Assembly: GCA_013306675.1 (NCBI GenBank) | Contig: JABLUY010000156.1 | Coordinates: 28,668-92,667 of the forward strand | DNA: 64,000 nt | Direction: 5' to 3' | From: Thraustochytrium sp. TN22 | Lineage: Eukaryota; Sar; Bigyra; Thraustochytrida; Thraustochytriidae | Shown: positions 15,417 to 24,808 of the stretch, piece by piece | Numbering within the stretch: position 1 is the stretch's first letter | How the letters are laid out: each line of letters begins with the position of its first letter | The notes under the pieces: generated by a model | What the model was told of the DNA's origin: nothing | Database searches by the model: none | Seen by the model: only the letters and a program-made list of their open reading frames with translations | Position numbers and translations under genes: made by a program

Positions 15417-17072
15417 TCAGCGCCGTTGGATGCCCTGGAGCAGGTCGAGCACGGCGTGCGCGCCTGCGCGGGACTTCCAGACCTCAGGGTCGGGCTCGCT
15501 GTGGCGCAGGATAGTGAGGAGCGCGAGCACAAAGTCCGAGAGCACGAGGGAGGGAAGCGCGGTGGCAGACTTGACGAAGAAGGCGCGCTGCGACTTCGCG
15601 AAAACGTCCTTGCAGCAGCGCAGGCGGTCCATCGGGTTGGAAGAGGCGGGCCCGACCTTGGCCTCGTCGGCGAACTTGCCCTCGCCGCTGTCATCGGCCT
15701 GCAGCGCATCGCGCGCCGCGGCGATCCAGGTCTGCAAGATGTGCTCCGGCAGCGCGTCGTCGCACCAGAGCATGAACTCCTGCAGCGACATGGAGGGCTG
15801 CGCGCCGCGCACCTGGGACTGAATGCATGCGGCCTCGAACGCGGCGGCGAGCGCGCGCGCGGGCTCCTGGTCCTTGGCGCGCCTGCTGCGGAAGAGGCGC
15901 GCCAGAGTCTGGCGCCAGAGCGGCGCGCGTACTGGGTCAGCGCGGTCCGCGGCCCGCAGCGCCGCGGCGCGCGCCGTAACATGCTCCTCCAGCAGACGCT
16001 GCACCTCGGCGAGCATGACGGCGGAGGACCCGGAGTACTGCGAGGCGGCCACCATAAGGATGAGCGCCATGAGCTCGTGCCGTAGGACGAGGTCGCGCCC
16101 CAAGTCTGCAGAGCGCACACCATTGCGCGCGCGCACAAGCATGTCCTCCACTTGGCTGGGCGACTCGCCCAGGTCTACGAGGCCGCAGTGGTGAAGGAGG
16201 TGCTTGCACTCCTCGGTGCTGAGCGCAAACGGGTCGGTGCGCCAGGAAGTCCAGGTGTAGTAGTCAATCAGGTGGCACAGGTCCTCGAAAGCGTTCAGGA
16301 AACAGGTCTGCACGTCCGTCTCCTTGTCCTCATCTAGCTCGCCGCTGCGCACGTCCGCGAACCAATTTGCGTAGTCCGCGCATGCGCGCACGTGGCGCCA
16401 GTCCCGTTCAAGCTCAAAGGCGATGCGCTCCGGCCCGTCAAAGAGCGTGTGCAGCCCAGGCGGCAAATGCTTGCCGCTCTTGCCCGCACGTGGGTCGTAG
16501 CCGCCCTCATCTTCTGGCGCAGCATCTGCGATTGTGTTGCCTCCCTCCAGGCCCAGCTTGGCGCGCTGCCGCCTCGCGTGGGCCTTACCGAACGCCGAGT
16601 GGCAAAACGCGGACGAGGACCACTCGCGGTATTCGGGGGCGCCGTCCTCGCCGAGGCTCACCTGCAGCTGCAGCTGCACCTCAAAGGCAGGCTCCGACTT
16701 CTCCTCGCGCTGCTGCGGCAGGTGCTTGTGCACGGCGTCCCGAATACTCATGCTTGGGTCCACCACCTCGCCATTGCACCTCACGGCCACCGGCAGGTAG
16801 TTACCCATGTCGAGGAGCGCCTCCTCGCGCTGCCGCTGCTTGCCATGCGCCTGCACGTGCGTCGCGTAGCGCTGCGCAGCCACCAGGCTCAGCCACTTGA
16901 CGGATTGGGTCGCCTCGCCCACCGCCACAAGAAACGTGCAGCCCTCCGCGTGGACCATCACGGCCAGCCCCTGCTCGTGCTCATGGCTCTTTTCCACCGG
17001 CGACAGCGGGCCCGCGTCGTCCTTGCCCTCCGCCTGCTCCTTGTACTCTGCATCTGCCGGCGGCGACCACAT
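15417..17072 (-). CDS. Unrecognised 551-residue cytoplasmic protein
   Basis: Continuous frame from ATG 17072 with no signal peptide or membrane span. The N-terminal third looks like a small beta-rich domain (CTFLVAVGEATQSVKWLSLVAAQRY ... GNYLPVAVRCNGEVVDPSMSIRD). An Arg/Lys/Glu linker follows. From about residue 220 the protein is mostly helical with aromatic-rich segments (DYANWFADV, CHLIDYYTWTSWRTDPF, LLHHCGLVDLGE). I cannot assign a family. The low content of repeats, the even codon use and the length argue for a real gene. It is convergent with the type I membrane protein gene. Confidence 0.7.
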   Translation of the reverse strand: MWSPPADAEYKEQAEGKDDAGPLSPVEKSHEHEQGLAVMVHAEGCTFLVAVGEATQSVKWLSLVAAQRYATHVQAHGKQRQREEALLDMGNYLPVAVRCNGEVVDPSMSIRDAVHKHLPQQREEKSEPAFEVQLQLQVSLGEDGAPEYREWSSSAFCHSAFGKAHARRQRAKLGLEGGNTIADAAPEDEGGYDPRAGKSGKHLPPGLHTLFDGPERIAFELERDWRHVRACADYANWFADVRSGELDEDKETDVQTCFLNAFEDLCHLIDYYTWTSWRTDPFALSTEECKHLLHHCGLVDLGESPSQVEDMLVRARNGVRSADLGRDLVLRHELMALILMVAASQYSGSSAVMLAEVQRLLEEHVTARAAALRAADRADPVRAPLWRQTLARLFRSRRAKDQEPARALAAAFEAACIQSQVRGAQPSMSLQEFMLWCDDALPEHILQTWIAAARDALQADDSGEGKFADEAKVGPASSNPMDRLRCCKDVFAKSQRAFFVKSATALPSLVLSDFVLALLTILRHSEPDPEVWKSRAGAHAVLDLLQGIQRR

Positions 17073-17564
17073 GTCGCTTGCTGCTCCTCGCGCTCTTGCT
17101 CTTGCCCTCCTGGTGCTCCTTCCGCTGCTGCTGACGCTGACGCTGACGCTGACGCTCGCGCTGGAGCTCCAGCAACTAGGCTCTGCACGCTTGCGCGCGC
17201 GCTTGCATGTGCACTGGCGGGGCTCTCAGGCGCCAGCTTGGCGGCTTTCGCCCGCCGCGGTGCAAGGATTGGCTCGCTCTGATTCGCCCCAGCGATAGGC
17301 CTAGTGCCTTACTCTTTGTTGAGCGAAGATGATGCCAACGGCAAGGTGTGCGTTGCGTGGTCCTACATGACGACCAGTACGTGTCGTGCCAGTGCCAGTG
17401 GCGCGGCAGCTGGGCTCGAGAGGTGCCGCGGCCGGCCAGGCGTTGCCAGTGACTGCAGCCGCGTGACTATGATCTGTGCGGCGCCGACGTTGATTGTACA
17501 AAGCTCTTTTGATCAATACTAAGGTAAGGTTGTAAGGTAGGTGCTTCGCGTGGCGTCTCCAGGC
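17073..17564. other. Intergenic, no gene seen
   Basis: This lies 5' of the 551-residue protein and 3' of the AGC kinase, both on the minus strand. It starts with a (GCTGAC)n-like stretch at about 17130-17160. The rest has no credible frame, tRNA or repeat that I can see. Confidence 0.5.
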
Positions 17565-20500
17565 TCAGCCCTCGACGCGCGCATCGTCCTCGATGCGCAC
17601 ATCATCCTCGACGCGCACATCGTCGTCATCGTCGTCTTCGTCCGAGTCACCCGAGGCGGCGGCAGCGAAGCTAAGCTTCTGCAGGTTGGAGAGCTGACTG
17701 CAGGAAAAGTCAATCTCCGGGAAAAGGACGGCGGTAGCAGGGTCGTCCTTGGTCTCGGCGTCGTCACCCATGTGCCTAGTGGCGAGGTCATCCTCGTCGG
17801 CAAGGTCATCCTCAACCCCGTCGGCAAGGTCGTCTTCGTCAGCGAAGTGGTCCTTGTCGTCGACTTGGCCCTCCTTGTGGAACGCAGATGCGGCAACCGA
17901 GGCGTCGCCGGTGTCGCCGGCGGCCAGCGGGTCCGCAGCCGGGCCGTGCGCGCCAAAGTACTTGGTGTCGGTCTCCGAGGTGAGGCGCGGCACAAAGGGC
18001 ACGAGGTCGGCCTCGGCGGAAAAGTCGCCCGACTCAAGTGGGCCCCACTGCACGCCGGCGAAGAAGGGGTGCTGCTGGACCTCGTGCGCGCCGCCCGCGC
18101 CGAGGCGCTGCGTCGCGTCAGTGTGGAGCAGCTGGTGAATGAGATCCCAGACGACGGGGCTGGCGTCAACGCCCGGCCGCGAGGAGTCCGGCGGCAGGCG
18201 GCCGGAGAGAATGTTGTTGAAGATGCGCTGCGGCGACTCATCATTAAAGGGGGGGATGCCAAAGATCATCTCGTACATGATGATGCCCAGCGACCACCAG
18301 TCGCACGCAAAGCTGTGGCCCGTGCCGAGGAGAATTTCGGGCGCCATGTAGTCCGGTGTGCCGACCTGGCTCCGCATGAGGCGGCGCCGGCGTTCAGCGT
18401 GCGGCGGCATTGGCGAACCGGTGGGCGCCGGCGAACGGGCTGCCGCCTGCCCGTAGGGCGGCAACGGTGAGCGCACGTCTGCCGCCGGCTTGGCCTCGCG
18501 CGCCGGTGTCTGGGGCAGCGGGCGCTGCGAGGACGCCACGCCGGCGTTCTCGCCGGCGCCCACGGGCGTTCCGGGCGACTCGGGCGCGCCGCCGGCGCCC
18601 ATCCCGGTCCACAACATGGCAAGGTCGTCGGCGCCCGCGCCGTCGTTCTCCAGGCCCTGCATGATGCCAATGTGCGACAGACCAAAGTCGGTCAGCTTGA
18701 TGTGGCCGTCGCGGCCGATGAGGATGTTGTCCGGCTTGAGGTCGCGATGGCACACGTTGAGCCGCTCATGCAGATACTTGAGCGCCACGGTGATCTCCGC
18801 CGCGTATAGGCGCGCGGCGGCCTCCGGGATGACGCCGTACGTGTTGAGTAGCGCGAGGATATCGCCGCCAGGGACAAACTCCATCGCCAGGTACAGGCGC
18901 GTGCGCGTCTCGAAGGAGAAGTACAGGTTCACCACGAAGGGGCAGTCGGCGCGCGCCATGACGTTGCGCTCCGCGACGATGCGCGCCGCCAGGTTCTTGC
19001 GCATCACCTCGGCCTTGTCCATGACCTTGACGGCGTACAGGTCGCCGGTGCGGCGCTTGACGGCAAGAAAGACGCGGCCCACAGACCCGCGCGAGATGAC
19101 CTTCATAAAGTCAAACTCCTTGGGCGTGTGCGCACGCGGCCGCGCCTTGAGCTGCGCGCCGCCGCCGCCACTGTGCAAGAGCGCCGCGTTTTTCTCCTCG
19201 GCGATGGCCGAGTCCAGCGCCTCCACAGCAAGCGCCTTGAGGCTGCCGTAGGCGGGCGCCTTGCCGAGACCGTCCAGAACGGCGGCAAGCACGGTCTGTG
19301 CGTGCGCAAGGCAGCGCTGCCGCGCGGCGTGTGCCGAGGCGCCGGCCAGCGTGCGCGCCTCCAGCACGAGATCGACGCCCTCGGCGATCTCGTCCAGGAT
19401 GCGGCGCGCCTCCTCGGGCGCCACGGCGTCGGCGCGCTTCACCTTGGCGCGCGCGCGCGCGCGCTTCAGGGCGCCCACCAGGTTCTCCAAGCGACACTCG
19501 CGGTACGAGTCCTTGTAGGTCCGCAGGCAGGCCTCAAAGTGCGCTGCGGACGCCTTGCGCGGCACGACCTCTTCGCAAATGCGGCAGCGTACGCCATGGG
19601 CCTTGGCGCGCTGGCCCGGCGTGCCGGCCGCCAGCTTCACGAGCGCCCCGGTCGCTCCGGCCTGGCCCAACTCGCGGCGAGGGGGCGTGCGAGGCGGCGG
19701 CCCCTCGGGAGCCTTGCGCGGCGGCGAGGGGGGCGGGGCGCGCGGGGTGGGCGTCGAAATCGAGGCGATCGCCACGGCGGGGGGCAGCGCGTCGCCCACC
19801 GCCGTCTGCGAGCGCTGCTTGGCCTCGATGCGCCGCTGCAGCTGCGTCAGCCGGTCCTTGAAGCCCAGCAGCTCGCGTTCGAAGGTGTCGTCCGCGCGCG
19901 GCCCGGGGCTCTCCGGAGCCACGTCTGCAAAGATGCCCGGCGAGAAGGGCGGCAGCAGCGGCGAGTCCGCGCCTGGCGATGGCGCCGGGCTCCCTGGCGC
20001 CGCCACCGACAGCGGCAGCGGCAGCGGCGTGGCGGGGGCGATCGGCTCGGCCGACGTGAGCGGCTCGAAGTCGCAGCTCACGCTGCACAGGCTGCGGGAG
20101 ACGCCCATGCGCTTGCCGCCCGCAAAGCCGCCGGCCGCCCCGTCCTCGTCCTCGTCCTCGACGCCGAGACCGCCGCCGCCGCCGCCGAGCGCCCCGAGGG
20201 CCAGCGCTCGCCGCGAGTAGGGTGAGATGGCGAAGAGAAAGAGCATGGAGAACTTGGACTCGGCCGCGCGCAGCGCCAGCAGCTCTTCCACGATGAGCAC
20301 GAGCTTGGCGTGGTGGTCGCCATCGTCCTCCAGGGCGCTGGCGTCCAGAAAGCGGCGCCCCAGATCCAAAATCTGCTCACGCGCCGCGCGCCGCTCGGGC
20401 CGCGGTGTCTCCAGCGCGCAGGCGGCGCGCAACTCGTCCATGACCTCGCGCACGCTGTCATCGGCGCGGCGCTTGGCGCGTTCGCGCGCCTCGTTGAAGA

Positions 20501-20918
20501 CGCGCGCTTTGTGAAGCACGTGGCGCAGGTCGTCCGGGTCACCGGTCCGAAAGAGCCTGTCGCCGCGGCGCTGGCGCCGCTTCCCCGCGCGGCTCCTCGG
20601 GCCCGGCGACGCGGCTTGCAGCAGAGCGCGGCCGGCCGGCGACAGGGTCGCGCCCAGCGCTCCGCCGCTGGCCAAGTTCCTCTTGCCGTTGCAGCTGCTG
20701 CCCCCGCCGCCGCTGCTGCTGCTGCTGCTGCTGCTGCCGGCCGACTCACGCCGCCGCTGCAGCAGCGGCGACCCGAACCACGACGCCGCCTCGGACGGCG
20801 CCGGCGACACCGGCGACCTGCCCTGCGCGGCGACGCGCGGATCCGGCGACTGCACCAGCTCCGGCAGCGCCTGCGCGTCCTCCTCCGGGTCCACGATGTC
20901 CTCCATGCCGGCGCTCAT
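17565..20918 (-). CDS. AGC protein kinase of the IRE/Rim15/Greatwall (MAST) type
   Basis: Ser/Thr kinase of 1117 residues. A Ser/Pro/Ala-rich N-terminus precedes a C2HC-like zinc motif CRICEE ... H.EAC near residues 445-465, which matches the motif of plant IRE kinases. The kinase domain runs from about 600 to 990: glycine loop RGSVGRVFLAVK, Lys in YAVKVMDK, HRDLKPDN (near 723), DFG (near 742), GTPDYMAPE (near 850) and DWWSLG. About 105 residues of Pro/Gly-rich sequence separate DFG from the T-loop, the split activation segment typical of Greatwall, Rim15 and IRE kinases. The C-terminus is acidic (DEDDDDDD) and may replace the usual hydrophobic motif. Known relatives act in nutrient signalling, quiescence and mitotic entry; the role here is inference. 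ATG 20918; ATG 20906 is an alternative. Divergent from PSTK. Confidence 0.88.
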   Translation of the reverse strand: MSAGMEDIVDPEEDAQALPELVQSPDPRVAAQGRSPVSPAPSEAASWFGSPLLQRRRESAGSSSSSSSSGGGGSSCNGKRNLASGGALGATLSPAGRALLQAASPGPRSRAGKRRQRRGDRLFRTGDPDDLRHVLHKARVFNEARERAKRRADDSVREVMDELRAACALETPRPERRAAREQILDLGRRFLDASALEDDGDHHAKLVLIVEELLALRAAESKFSMLFLFAISPYSRRALALGALGGGGGGLGVEDEDEDGAAGGFAGGKRMGVSRSLCSVSCDFEPLTSAEPIAPATPLPLPLSVAAPGSPAPSPGADSPLLPPFSPGIFADVAPESPGPRADDTFERELLGFKDRLTQLQRRIEAKQRSQTAVGDALPPAVAIASISTPTPRAPPPSPPRKAPEGPPPRTPPRRELGQAGATGALVKLAAGTPGQRAKAHGVRCRICEEVVPRKASAAHFEACLRTYKDSYRECRLENLVGALKRARARAKVKRADAVAPEEARRILDEIAEGVDLVLEARTLAGASAHAARQRCLAHAQTVLAAVLDGLGKAPAYGSLKALAVEALDSAIAEEKNAALLHSGGGGAQLKARPRAHTPKEFDFMKVISRGSVGRVFLAVKRRTGDLYAVKVMDKAEVMRKNLAARIVAERNVMARADCPFVVNLYFSFETRTRLYLAMEFVPGGDILALLNTYGVIPEAAARLYAAEITVALKYLHERLNVCHRDLKPDNILIGRDGHIKLTDFGLSHIGIMQGLENDGAGADDLAMLWTGMGAGGAPESPGTPVGAGENAGVASSQRPLPQTPAREAKPAADVRSPLPPYGQAAARSPAPTGSPMPPHAERRRRLMRSQVGTPDYMAPEILLGTGHSFACDWWSLGIIMYEMIFGIPPFNDESPQRIFNNILSGRLPPDSSRPGVDASPVVWDLIHQLLHTDATQRLGAGGAHEVQQHPFFAGVQWGPLESGDFSAEADLVPFVPRLTSETDTKYFGAHGPAADPLAAGDTGDASVAASAFHKEGQVDDKDHFADEDDLADGVEDDLADEDDLATRHMGDDAETKDDPATAVLFPEIDFSCSQLSNLQKLSFAAAASGDSDEDDDDDDVRVEDDVRIEDDARVEG

Positions 20919-21437
20919 CCTCGTCCCGCCCGTTCAAACTGCCGCCAGCGCCTCAGGCCGCGCGCCGCCGCGGCGGCCGCGGGCGCGCCGCGCCGCGCCG
21001 CCGCCGCGCCCGCGCGCCGCGCGCGCGCGCCGCGCGCCCGCCGCGCGTTGTCGAACTGGGCTCCGAGTCCTTCTGCCGCGCCAGCTAGAGCTAGCCCAGC
21101 CCGACAGCCCGGCGCCGGATGCCGCGCAGTCCCGGCGCGGCGCGCGCGCGCGCCGCCGCTCGCGCGCGACGCGAGGGCGCGGCGCGCCCCGGTCGCCGCC
21201 GCGCGCGCGTGCCGCCAGCCGCCGCCGCGCGAAAGGGGTCGGGCGGCGGCGGCGCGGCGCGGCGGCGCGGCGCGGACGTTGGCGCGCCGCCGCCGCCTGG
21301 GGCCCCAGGGGGGCCGAGCACGGCGCGCGCCGCCGCCGCGCGCGCGCGAGCGGGCGGCCGCGCGCGCGCGCCGCGCCGCCCCGCGCGCCGCCGGCCCCGC
21401 GCGCCGCCGCCGCCGCCGGCTGCCGGCGCGCCGCGGG
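20919..21437. promoter_or_regulatory. Divergent, extremely GC-rich region between AGC kinase and PSTK
   Basis: About 520 bases, nearly all G and C, shared by two divergent genes. It is built of GCGCC/CGCCG low-complexity. Open frames on both strands encode Arg/Ala strings only. A 5' UTR and promoter function is inferred from position. Confidence 0.5.
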
Positions 21438-22331
21438 ATGGCGGCCATGGCGGCGGGCATGGCCGCGACGGCGACGGCGACGGCGACCGCGGGCGCGCCG
21501 AGGCCCGTGGTGGCCGTGCTCGTGGGCCTGCCGGGCGCCGGCAAGAGCACGTGGGCCGCGCGAGCGAGGAGCGCCGCACGCGGAGCCGGGTTCAGGGAAG
21601 CCGAGGTCGTGGACCTGGACGAGCTGGAGAGGGACGGGGCCGAGACGAGCGCAGGCGAGCGCGGCGAGCGCGACGACGGCCCGGATGCGGCGTTTAGCGT
21701 GGATGCGTGGCGCGCGGCGAGGCGGGAGGCGCTGCAGCGCGTGGAAGATGCACTCAAGCGCGAGGTGGACCTCGTGATTGTGGATGATAACATGTACTAT
21801 CAGAGTATGCGCGTGCCGTACAGGCAGCTCGCGCAGCGTGCCGGAGCCGGCTATGTGGAGGTGGTGGTGGAGTGCGCAGCGGATGAGGCGCTCAAGCGGA
21901 ATGCAGCTCGGGTGGGCATTGCAAGAGTGCCGGATGAGGTCATTCATCGCATGGCCGCGGCCTTGGAGCCGCCCTCGCCCGGCCGCAGGTTCGTCCGCGT
22001 GGTGGACACGCAGGACGCCCTGAGTGCAATGGCGACTTTTCGGGACGCCAGCCTACACCCCGAGTTCGACGAGGCGGCAGTCGAGGCTGCAAAAGCCCAA
22101 GCCACGCGGGAGGCGCTGGCGCAGAGTCAGGCGCACCAGCGTGAGCTCCAACTCCGTCGCGTTGTGGGCGACTTTATCAAGTCCGCTCCCGCAGCCCAGC
22201 GTCGAGAAGCCGCTGCCATTGCAGCGCGTCTCAAAGCGCAGCACTTGGCAGATGTCTCCTGCCAGGAGACTGACCTCGACGCAGACGCGGCACGCCTCGC
22301 TGAGACTCTGGCCAGCAATACCCCTATGTAA
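21438..22331 (+). CDS. PSTK: PSTK, L-seryl-tRNA(Sec) kinase
   Basis: Phosphorylates Ser-tRNA(Sec) with ATP, the step before SepSecS in eukaryotic selenocysteine synthesis. The 297-residue frame has a Met/Ala/Thr-rich start, then P-loop GLPGAGKST (about 31-39). The PSTK/KTI12 family core follows: DDNMYYQSMR, then LAQRAGAGYVEV, then ADEALKRNAAR. The spaced PDEVIHRM..ALE.P motif is diagnostic of PSTK rather than Kti12. A long helical C-terminus follows. It starts at the first ATG after the GC-rich divergent region; internal ATGs at 21447 and 21459 are possible. The gene implies that this organism makes selenoproteins. Confidence 0.85.
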   Translation: MAAMAAGMAATATATATAGAPRPVVAVLVGLPGAGKSTWAARARSAARGAGFREAEVVDLDELERDGAETSAGERGERDDGPDAAFSVDAWRAARREALQRVEDALKREVDLVIVDDNMYYQSMRVPYRQLAQRAGAGYVEVVVECAADEALKRNAARVGIARVPDEVIHRMAAALEPPSPGRRFVRVVDTQDALSAMATFRDASLHPEFDEAAVEAAKAQATREALAQSQAHQRELQLRRVVGDFIKSAPAAQRREAAAIAARLKAQHLADVSCQETDLDADAARLAETLASNTPM

Positions 22332-22968
22332 GACAAAGCGAATTCATTTGCAACGCTGCATCAAACCACGCCAAGTGCAAGAGAGAGTGCTCAAGCGCTT
22401 GCGCAAAGCCGGATGCTATTTTTCTAACAGTAAAAGCCACCTCTGGCCACTGGTTCGCAAACTGGTTCGCAAACTGGTTCGCGAATCGAAAAGTTGGTTC
22501 GCAAAGGAGGTCGCGGTAGAGTCAAGGATGGCGACGACGCGTCAGGCCTGCCGTACAGGCCCCGTACAACGCTTGCGGTAATTTGTCCGGCTTCGACAGA
22601 AGCGCGCGCCAGGCACGTCCGCGCTATGGCTGGCGGGTCCGCGCTCAGCTGAGCTGACAGCGCCGCGGCGGCCACGGCTGGGCCGCTTATTCAAGCTGGT
22701 CAGGACTGACGGCGCGCACCCTCCGCGCGCGCCGCAGTGATCATGATGCGGCGTGGCCTTCCCGGCGGAGCTTGAGAGAGTCCAATGCGCAGTCCAAGGC
22801 GGTCCGGTCCGCGGCGCGCGGGCGCGGGCTCGCGGCGCGGGCCGCGATGATGGTGGTGAGAAGGATGGCTCTGGTGCGGGGCTCACCGAGAGGCCTCGCG
22901 ATGGTGCGGTAAAAGCGAAAGTCACCGCAGCGCGTTCGGGCGGAGGCCAGAAGACAGGGACAGACAAG
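22332..22968. other. Intergenic with 12-bp triplicate
   Basis: No gene is supported. A 12-bp unit ACTGGTTCGCAA is repeated three times at 22449-22484 (the last copy ends GCGA), and a related TTGGTTCGCAA occurs at about 22494. The 3' portion should hold the 5' UTR of the sulfatase. Confidence 0.6.
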
Positions 22969-24537
22969 ATGCGCGTGGTTTGGACCATCGTGGTGGGCGT
23001 TGTGGCGGTGCTTGCGAGCGTGTCTGCCACGGGCCCAGGCGCGGCGTGGCGGGTGGAAAAGGGCAGGGAGCTGGCCGTCTCCTCGTGCCAGGAGGCGCAA
23101 AAGCCCAACGTAATCATCTTCTACACGGATGACCAGGGATATGGGGAAAGGTCAAAGTACAACCCGGATATCGTAAACATGCCAAACCTGGAGGCGCTGG
23201 CGGACGGAGGCCTTGAGCTTGCGGACGGCCATTCCGCAGCGACAGTTTGCACGCCTTCGCGCTTCGCGCTTCTCACTGGTACCTACTCGTACCGGGCGCG
23301 GCCGTCCGGCGGCGCGATCGGCGCCGACAGCGACCCCATGACGCCGGGGTACTACACTTTGGCGTCGCTCTTTCGCGACGCCGGCTATCACACAATGATG
23401 TCCGGCAAGTGGCACCTCGGCATGGACATGCCGGAGGACCTCGAAGCAGGGGAGATCGTGGGCGGCCCGCTCGACGCTGGCTTTGACGAATTTTTCGGAA
23501 TCCCGGCCTCGATGAACTACGGCCACCTCGCCTACATTCGCGGCCGCCAGTTCACAGAGCCGCCCGTGTGGAGGACCAAGAAGAATCGCCGCATGCATGA
23601 GTCGTGCCCGACCAACCTGGATAAGCGGTGCTACACCTACGGCCTGGAGATGCCGTACTCGAAGAAGACGGGTAAGATCTCCGTAGGCAAGAACTTCCGT
23701 GAGGAGTACGCCATGTCGAACTTCACGCACGAGGCGATCGAGATGATCACCGAGCACCGTGCGCAGAACGCCTCCCAGCCATTCTTCCTCTACCTGGCGG
23801 TGAACGGCCCGCACCTGCCGCACGCGCCGCACCCAAGCTTCAAGGGCACCACTGCGTACGGTGAGTACGCGGACGTTCTGGAGGAGATCGACTTTAGGCT
23901 CGGCCAGATCCAGGGCACGCTCAAGGACCTGGGCATCTTCAACGATACCCTCATCGTGTACTCGAGCGACAACGGCACCGAGGGCAAGTCCAAGTTCTAC
24001 AGTGGCGGTTTCGATACCACGGCTGGCTTCGCCGGCGGCAAGCGCTCGCTCTACGAGGGCGGGCACCGCGTGCCCTTCATCATGTCGTGGCCAGGCCTGA
24101 TCGAGGCCGGCACGGTCTGGGACGAGCCCGTGAGCCAGGTGGACCTCATGGCGACCTTCGCCGACATGATGGGCGTCACGCGCCCCGAGGGCGCCGGCCA
24201 GGACAGCTTCAGCGTGTGGCCCGTCATGTGCGACATTGATGCGGCCGAAGACATGGACATCCGCGAAGGCCAGCCGCTCCTCATCGAGGACACCGCCGGG
24301 GAGCACGCCCTGCGCTGCGACAACTTCAAGTACAACCCGTCGCACAAGACCATGCTCTTCGACCTCGAGCTGTGGCCGGCCGAAGACGTGTCCTACGACC
24401 CGTCCGCGACACGGCCGCCGCGGCGTCTTGTCCGCAACGCCATTCGTGAGATTCGTCGTCACGGCCACTCGGAGAAGACCGCCATCTGCGCGCAGTTTGA
24501 GGCTCGCATGGCGCGTGTGGCTCGCTCGATCGGATAA
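22969..24537 (+). CDS. Secreted arylsulfatase-type sulfatase
   Basis: Formylglycine-dependent sulfate ester hydrolase of 522 residues, entering the secretory pathway. Signal peptide MRVVWTIVVGVVAVLASV. Alkaline-phosphatase-superfamily metal site NVIIFYTDDQGYG near residue 48. The sulfatase signature CTPSRFALLTGTY holds the Cys that becomes formylglycine (about residue 94), and GKWHLG follows. The second metal site is in YSSDNGTEG, with GGKRSLYEGGHRVPF after it. NFT and NAS sequons suit a secreted enzyme. Starting at ATG 22969 gives a clean signal peptide; upstream in-frame codons encode a charged stretch with no ATG support. The substrate (sulfated polysaccharide or glycosaminoglycan) cannot be told from sequence. 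Confidence 0.92.
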   Translation: MRVVWTIVVGVVAVLASVSATGPGAAWRVEKGRELAVSSCQEAQKPNVIIFYTDDQGYGERSKYNPDIVNMPNLEALADGGLELADGHSAATVCTPSRFALLTGTYSYRARPSGGAIGADSDPMTPGYYTLASLFRDAGYHTMMSGKWHLGMDMPEDLEAGEIVGGPLDAGFDEFFGIPASMNYGHLAYIRGRQFTEPPVWRTKKNRRMHESCPTNLDKRCYTYGLEMPYSKKTGKISVGKNFREEYAMSNFTHEAIEMITEHRAQNASQPFFLYLAVNGPHLPHAPHPSFKGTTAYGEYADVLEEIDFRLGQIQGTLKDLGIFNDTLIVYSSDNGTEGKSKFYSGGFDTTAGFAGGKRSLYEGGHRVPFIMSWPGLIEAGTVWDEPVSQVDLMATFADMMGVTRPEGAGQDSFSVWPVMCDIDAAEDMDIREGQPLLIEDTAGEHALRCDNFKYNPSHKTMLFDLELWPAEDVSYDPSATRPPRRLVRNAIREIRRHGHSEKTAICAQFEARMARVARSIG

Positions 24538-24808
24538 CCTTCAGGCAGGGCCTCTCCCAAACCCGACCGCCATCATTTGCAGTGCGTGCGACTCGCTCGC
24601 TCGGCCAGAGCCCGACGAGCGAGGTCATCCGCATCGAGCCCGAGGCTCGAGCAACGCGGGCGACTCACAACGTCGGTCGGCAAACGGCCCATGGGCGCCG
24701 ACACGTGCGGCCCACGTCGAGCAACAATTGAGATTGACCATGATAAAATCCAAAATTGCACCTGTGTTGTTGTATGTCCCGTCAAGGTCCTTCAACAGAT
24801 GATGAAAT

